A stretch of 64,000 bases of DNA from Pseudovibrio sp. Alg231-02 (GTDB lineage Bacteria > Pseudomonadota > Alphaproteobacteria > Rhizobiales > Stappiaceae): NCBI RefSeq assembly GCF_900143565.1, contig NZ_FREX01000003.1, forward strand, positions 310,001 through 374,000, in the 5' to 3' direction. The notes under the pieces are model-generated. The model was not told the DNA's origin and ran no database searches. It was given only the letters and a program-made list of their open reading frames with translations. Shown here in pieces: positions 63,365-64,000 of this stretch (the first letter of the stretch is position 1; the number at the start of each line of letters is the position of its first letter). Made by a program: the position numbers and the translations under genes.

Positions 63365-64000
63365 ATGAGCGCAGAGCGTAAGAATACATCCTCTCAGGAC
63401 AGAAACTCCAAGTTCAAGGGGAGAAAGCGTTCTGGAGCACCGAAGACTCCAAGAGACAATGACAGAGCTTCTGAAACGGAAAGCGTAGAGGGTACCTTTA
63501 AAGATCCTGGCTATGCGGCTCGTAAGGCTGCCACCGATCTGATTGGTAAAGTTTTGAGCAAGCGTATGCCTCTGGATGGCGAGCTTGATCTGAACAATGG
63601 TCATCCAGGTTATAAGCGCCTTGAGCCGAACGATCGGGCGCTTGTGCGTGCAATTATTGGCACTGCGCTGCGTCGTCGTGGTCAGATTCAGGACGTGATT
63701 GATCGCTTCCTTGACCGTCCTATTCCTGAGAAGACTGGTCGCGTTCTGGATATTCTTCATGTTGCCATGGCGCAGTTGTTCTTTATGTCCGTGCCGGATC
63801 ATGCAGCAGTTTCCCTTGCAGTGACGCTTGCTGGTCGTGATGCACGTGCCAAGCCGTACAAAAACCTCGTCAACGCTGTTTTGCGCCGTGCAACGCGGGA
63901 AGGTGCGGCAATCATCGCAGAGCAGGATACTGCGAAGCTGAATGCTCCTGATTGGATGTTCGCCCGTTGGTGTGAAGTTTATGGCGAAGAAGCTGCGCGT
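63365..64000 (+). CDS. rsmB: 16S rRNA m5C967 methyltransferase RsmB, N-terminal 212 residues
   Basis: RNA cytosine methyltransferase with an N-terminal NusB-type RNA-binding domain, truncated by the window end. After a basic tail (about 1-45) the NusB domain is recognisable from GYAARKAATDLIGKVLSKRM through RALVRAIIGTALRRRGQI, RVLDILHVAMAQLFFM, HAAVSLAVTLAGRD and YKNLVNAVLRRATREG. The next segment APDWMFARWCEVYGEEAAR is the typical link to the methyltransferase domain, which lies outside. The start is the ATG at 63365; the frame is open to base 64000. Confidence 0.92.
   Translation, partial: MSAERKNTSSQDRNSKFKGRKRSGAPKTPRDNDRASETESVEGTFKDPGYAARKAATDLIGKVLSKRMPLDGELDLNNGHPGYKRLEPNDRALVRAIIGTALRRRGQIQDVIDRFLDRPIPEKTGRVLDILHVAMAQLFFMSVPDHAAVSLAVTLAGRDARAKPYKNLVNAVLRRATREGAAIIAEQDTAKLNAPDWMFARWCEVYGEEAAR

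Noticed and set aside
1-64000. CRISPR arrays, tRNA or rRNA genes, insertion sequences and phage genes
   Set aside because: No regularly spaced repeats, no cloverleaf-like segments, no transposase or integrase motifs were seen on either strand.

Overview
The window looks like chromosomal backbone DNA of an alphaproteobacterium of the Hyphomicrobiales (Rhizobiales). Supporting features are the order ffh-chorismate mutase-rpsP-rimM-trmD-rplS-leuC, the argH-lipoprotein-lysA-TIGR02302 block, cpdR, CtrA-type TTAA-N7-TTAA boxes, and DUF2125, DUF1674 and DUF1737 proteins. Moderate GC together with a type III effector/chaperone pair makes a marine Pseudovibrio-like genus my best guess; that is inference, not proof.

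Layout. 1-4194: 5' end of leuS, a YggS protein, two tandem paralogous alpha/beta hydrolases, and a short RNA unit with its own promoter and terminator in front of ffh. 4195-12110: SRP54, chorismate mutase and the S16/RimM/TrmD/L19 operon, then a gene-poor 860-base stretch with a MITE-like inverted repeat, a metallophosphoesterase and leuC. 12331-17817: an HNH endonuclease, a TadG-like vWA protein, acetyl-CoA synthetase, a DUF1761 membrane protein and a glutathione S-transferase. 18281-25233: a DD-carboxypeptidase and a CobW GTPase, facing a minus-strand group running tspO, HIG1-like protein, cobalamin adenosyltransferase, etfB, etfA, 3-hydroxyacyl-CoA dehydrogenase.

25416-35994 is more accessory: an MFS transporter and a GNAT protein, then a CesT-type type III secretion chaperone followed by a 442-residue protein whose C-terminal half matches the OspF/SpvC/HopAI1 phosphothreonine lyases with every catalytic position I can check retained. 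A degenerate piece of the SDR gene located 2 kb further on lies just behind this effector. Cardiolipin synthase, a YrhK-like protein, the intact SDR, a UbiH-type monooxygenase, TesB thioesterase, VOC and YccF proteins and a TlpA thioredoxin follow.

36024-64000 returns to core functions: argH, lysA, TIGR02302, a TetR-like protein, an S41 peptidase, cpdR, hpt, a zinc-ribbon protein, ftsEX behind a CtrA box, a DUF218 protein, plsC, ChaC, DUF2125, a CitE-like lyase, a stand-alone cyanophycin-synthetase-like ATP-grasp protein, lolA, ftsK, a DapC-like aminotransferase, a ZntB-like transporter, an SdhAF4 homologue, htpX and the 5' part of rsmB. Common themes are cell division and envelope (ftsEX, ftsK, lolA, DD-carboxypeptidase, plsC), cell-cycle control (cpdR, CtrA boxes) and translation.

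The strongest candidates for a second look are the isolated type III effector/chaperone pair, the ffh-upstream RNA, the CtrA boxes, a perfect 9-bp operator-like palindrome between the aminotransferase and transporter genes, and a small dispersed palindromic repeat found three times close to stop codons.
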